Origin: Caulobacteraceae bacterium
GTDB taxonomy: Bacteria; Pseudomonadota; Alphaproteobacteria; Caulobacterales; Caulobacteraceae
Direction: 5' to 3'
Assembly (NCBI GenBank): GCA_947456005.1
Contig: CANGRP010000022.1
Span: 1-15,913 of the forward strand
DNA length: 15,913 nucleotides
Part shown: positions 14,108 through 15,913 of the stretch, piece after piece
Layout of the letters: the number at the start of each line of letters is the position of its first letter
How positions within the stretch are numbered: position 1 is the stretch's first letter
Position numbers and translations under genes: made by a program
The notes under the pieces: model-generated
Databases searched by the model: none
What the model saw: only the letters and a program-made list of their open reading frames with translations
Told to the model about the DNA's origin: nothing

Positions 14108-14626
14108 ATGATCGCCCGGACCAGGCAGACGCTCCATGAGCGCAAGGAAGAACTCGTCATCGCCGCGATCGCGGAATTCGCATCGCGCGGGTTTGATGCG
14201 GGCTCCACCCAGGCGATCGCCGGCGCCGCCGGGATTTCACAGCCCTATCTCTTCAAGGTCTGGAAGAGTAAGTCGGCGCTGTTTCTCGCCGCCCTGGACA
14301 CAGTTTACGACAGGATCATCGGCGCCTTTGTCGCGGCGGCGGAAGGCAAACCGGCCTCCGTCGAAACCCTGACCGAAGTTGGTGACGCTTACGAACGCCT
14401 CTCACGCTCAGAGCTGCAGATGCTCCTGCAGGGCTTCGCCGCCTGTGATCATCCAGAGGTGCGCGATCTGGTCGAGCGCCGCTGGATGGAGTTGATCGCC
14501 GTCCTGGAGCGGATTGCGGGGCAGGGCGGAGACCCTATTCAGCACTTCCTGGGCGTCGGCCTGCTCATGACGGTCGTCAGAACCGCCGACCTGCCCGAGA
14601 GCGCCCTTCTGTGCCAAGCCAGTTGA
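14108..14626 (+). CDS. TetR/AcrR-family transcriptional regulator
   Basis: A 172-residue repressor-type protein, slightly short for the family. The N-terminal domain is classic: ARTRQTLHERKEELVIAAIAEFASRGF, then STQAIAGAAGISQPYLFKVWKSKSALFLAAL, with the HTH ending PYLFKVWKSK. The remainder is a compact helical effector domain of unknown ligand. An ATG at 14054 is in frame, but the conserved family start (MIARTRQT) and the operator position favour 14108. Matching operator-like sequences sit in front of this gene and in front of the DUF4386-like gene 56 bp downstream, so it most likely represses itself and that gene. Confidence 0.87.
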   Translation: MIARTRQTLHERKEELVIAAIAEFASRGFDAGSTQAIAGAAGISQPYLFKVWKSKSALFLAALDTVYDRIIGAFVAAAEGKPASVETLTEVGDAYERLSRSELQMLLQGFAACDHPEVRDLVERRWMELIAVLERIAGQGGDPIQHFLGVGLLMTVVRTADLPESALLCQAS

Positions 14627-14630
14627 GAAT

Positions 14631-14658
14631 TTGACCCAAAAGAAAGTGAGTAATCACT
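14631..14658 (+). promoter_or_regulatory. Promoter and operator-like site 2 before the DUF4386-like gene
   Basis: AGTGAGTAATCACT (14645-14658) is an imperfect palindrome (AGTGA/TCACT arms, 4-nt centre) repeating site 1 at 12 of 14 positions. TTGACCC (14631-14637) just upstream is a plausible -35, placing the palindrome over the -10. This would give the membrane-protein gene its own repressible promoter. Confidence 0.6.
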
Positions 14659-14682
14659 ACGTAGATCCCAAGGAGATCCACA

Positions 14683-15387
14683 ATGCCTCGTCTGTCCCAC
14701 CGCCTGCTCGGCTATTTCGTCGTCGCGACAGGCTTTCTGGGCCTTGCCTATGGCCTGACCATGCTCTCGGTCATGGACTATTTCAGCCTCGAAGGCGCGC
14801 CTGCGGCCGAGGTGGCGGCCTTCCTCAACCAGAACGGCGCCGTCCTCCAGACATCCATGATGGCGGCGCTGGTCGGCTATCTGGTCGCCGTCCCCATGAT
14901 GCTCATCATCACGGCGGCCACATTCAAGGGTGAAGCCCAGCCGGGCTGGCGCCGGGACTTCGCTCTTGGCCTCGTCTGGGCGTCCCTTCCGCTGAGACCG
15001 CTCTGGTGGGCGGCCCTCATCACCTTGACGCCCACCCTCCTCGCCGCCTCGCAGCCCGGCGCCGATCCGGATGCCACCCGGGCGACGTTCACGACCTACC
15101 AGATGCTCTATACCCTTCTGAACACGACGACGGAGGACATCGCCGTCAACATTCTGGGCGGCGGATGGTTTGTCCTGGTCGGATCGACCATCGTCTCCTC
15201 GCGGCGCCTGCCCGTCCTGCTGGGCTGGATCGGGGTGGGGATCGGCTTGCTGTACCTGGTTTCGTCGGCTGAGCTTTTCGGTCTGGGACTGGGGACAAGC
15301 GGTAACCTCATCCCCCTGATCGCCGGTGTTGCAGGCCCGTTCTGGCTCGGCGCCGCCGGGATCCTGGCGGTGCGCAAGGTCACCTGA
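14683..15387 (+). CDS. DUF4386-like multi-pass membrane protein
   Basis: A 234-residue integral membrane protein with about six hydrophobic segments: about 8-30, 55-80, 90-115, 155-170, 178-200 and 208-228. The pattern resembles DUF4386 proteins: a long non-membrane stretch after helix 1, then an LPVLLGWIGVGIGLLYLVSS-type segment, and a final helix followed by a short basic tail. AGGAG lies 7 nt before ATG 14683. No catalytic or transport motif is visible and the function is unknown. Its pairing with the adjacent TetR gene and operator suggests induction by a small molecule or membrane stress. The 3' end faces an ABC ATPase gene 26 bp away; no terminator is visible between them. Confidence 0.75.
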   Translation: MPRLSHRLLGYFVVATGFLGLAYGLTMLSVMDYFSLEGAPAAEVAAFLNQNGAVLQTSMMAALVGYLVAVPMMLIITAATFKGEAQPGWRRDFALGLVWASLPLRPLWWAALITLTPTLLAASQPGADPDATRATFTTYQMLYTLLNTTTEDIAVNILGGGWFVLVGSTIVSSRRLPVLLGWIGVGIGLLYLVSSAELFGLGLGTSGNLIPLIAGVAGPFWLGAAGILAVRKVT

Positions 15388-15413
15388 GCCCCTCGGTACC
15401 GACCGCGACGACT

Positions 15414-15913
15414 CTACCGACCCAGTATGTCCACCGACAGACCCTCCGGTCCCCGGCGCAGGGCGGTGCGGACGCTGAAGGCGCGGGCGAGGACGTCGGG
15501 GACCAGGGCGACTTCCGGCGGCCCGTCGGCGAGGAGCTTGGCTTCCCCCAGCACCAGGATCCGGTCGGCGATCCGGGCGGCCAGGGTCAGGTCGTGCAGG
15601 GTCAGGACGACGCCGCATCCCGCCCTCGCCCGCCGCACCAGGGTCTCGGCCGCGTCGATCTGGCAGCCGGGGTCGAGGCCCGCCAGGGGCTCGTCCGCCA
15701 GCAGCCAGTCGGGCTCGCCCGCCAGCACCCGGGCGATCATCACCCGGGCGCGTTCGCCGCCGGACAGGGTGGAGGCGTCCCGGTCGGCAAGGTCGGCGGC
15801 GCCGGCCTCGGCGAGGGCCGCCTCGATGATCCGGGCGTCGCCAGCCGACAGCCCCCGGGCGCCGATGTGCGGGATGCGGCCAAGGCCGACCAGGATCCGC
15901 ACCTCCAGGGGCC
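15414..15913 (-). CDS. ABC transporter ATPase, iron-siderophore/haem/cobalamin type (partial)
   Basis: The C-terminal part of an importer ATPase; the frame stays open through the right edge. Visible residues begin PLEVRILVGLGRIPH, the segment following the Q-loop in FecE/BtuD/HmuV-type ATPases (xPLTVxExVxxGRxPH). Then come the ABC signature TLSGGERARVMIARVLAG, Walker B WLLADEPLAGLDP and H-loop VVLTLHDLTLAARIADR. Walker A and the Q-loop are outside the window. The methionine-like GTG at 15902 is internal, not the start. The partner permease and binding protein would lie beyond the right edge. The substrate among iron-siderophore, haem or cobalamin cannot be fixed from this part. Confidence 0.88.
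   Translation of the reverse strand, partial: PLEVRILVGLGRIPHIGARGLSAGDARIIEAALAEAGAADLADRDASTLSGGERARVMIARVLAGEPDWLLADEPLAGLDPGCQIDAAETLVRRARAGCGVVLTLHDLTLAARIADRILVLGEAKLLADGPPEVALVPDVLARAFSVRTALRRGPEGLSVDILGR

Noticed and set aside
15388..15413. CGGTACCG palindrome in the 26-bp gap between the DUF4386-like and ABC genes
   Set aside because: An 8-bp palindrome with no stem extension or T-run; not enough for a terminator call.

Overview
The window is GC-rich, tightly packed bacterial chromosome with no rRNA, tRNA, CRISPR array or insertion sequence that I can see. It looks alphaproteobacterial and most like Caulobacteraceae. That is inferred from codon bias, gene content (an ornithine decarboxylase beside a deoxyhypusine-synthase-like gene; an outer-membrane phosphate porin) and candidate promoters resembling the Caulobacter -35 TTGACGS / -10 GCTANAWC pattern. 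No species assignment is made.

Left part (1-1640, minus strand): a polyamine operon. An ornithine/lysine decarboxylase is followed by a deoxyhypusine-synthase-family gene cut off by the window edge. A perfect 11-bp hairpin lies between the two genes, and another hairpin sits just upstream of the decarboxylase start.

Centre (1880-9382): a phosphate-acquisition region. On the plus strand are phnC-phnD-phnE (ABC importer for phosphonate or a related phosphorus anion), a Porin_O_P outer-membrane channel and the periplasmic phosphate-binding protein PstS, which ends in a strong UUCG-loop terminator. Facing it on the minus strand is a metallophosphoesterase followed by a GT4 glycosyltransferase. 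That pair resembles the PlcP/Agt cassette that replaces phospholipids with glycolipids during phosphate starvation. I find Pho-box-like 11-bp repeats in front of the porin, pstS and the metallophosphoesterase. In all three, the last TGTCA-type half-site is exactly 10 nt from a CTAG in the -10 region. One phosphate-starvation response (uptake plus membrane-lipid remodelling) would explain the whole block.

The most unusual gene is the glycosyltransferase. Its reading frame begins with a complete TetR-type helix-turn-helix domain (about 100 residues, no TetR ligand-binding domain) joined in frame to the GT4 enzyme. A 24-bp pseudo-palindrome resembling a TetR operator lies just upstream of its start codon.

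Right part (9501-15913): a TetR regulator and a secreted DUF885 protein that converge on a shared CTAG; a divergent amino-acid permease followed by a HAD-family hydrolase; a self-contained TetR-DUF4386 module with two copies of one operator-like sequence; and the C-terminal part of an iron/haem/cobalamin-type ABC ATPase running off the right edge.
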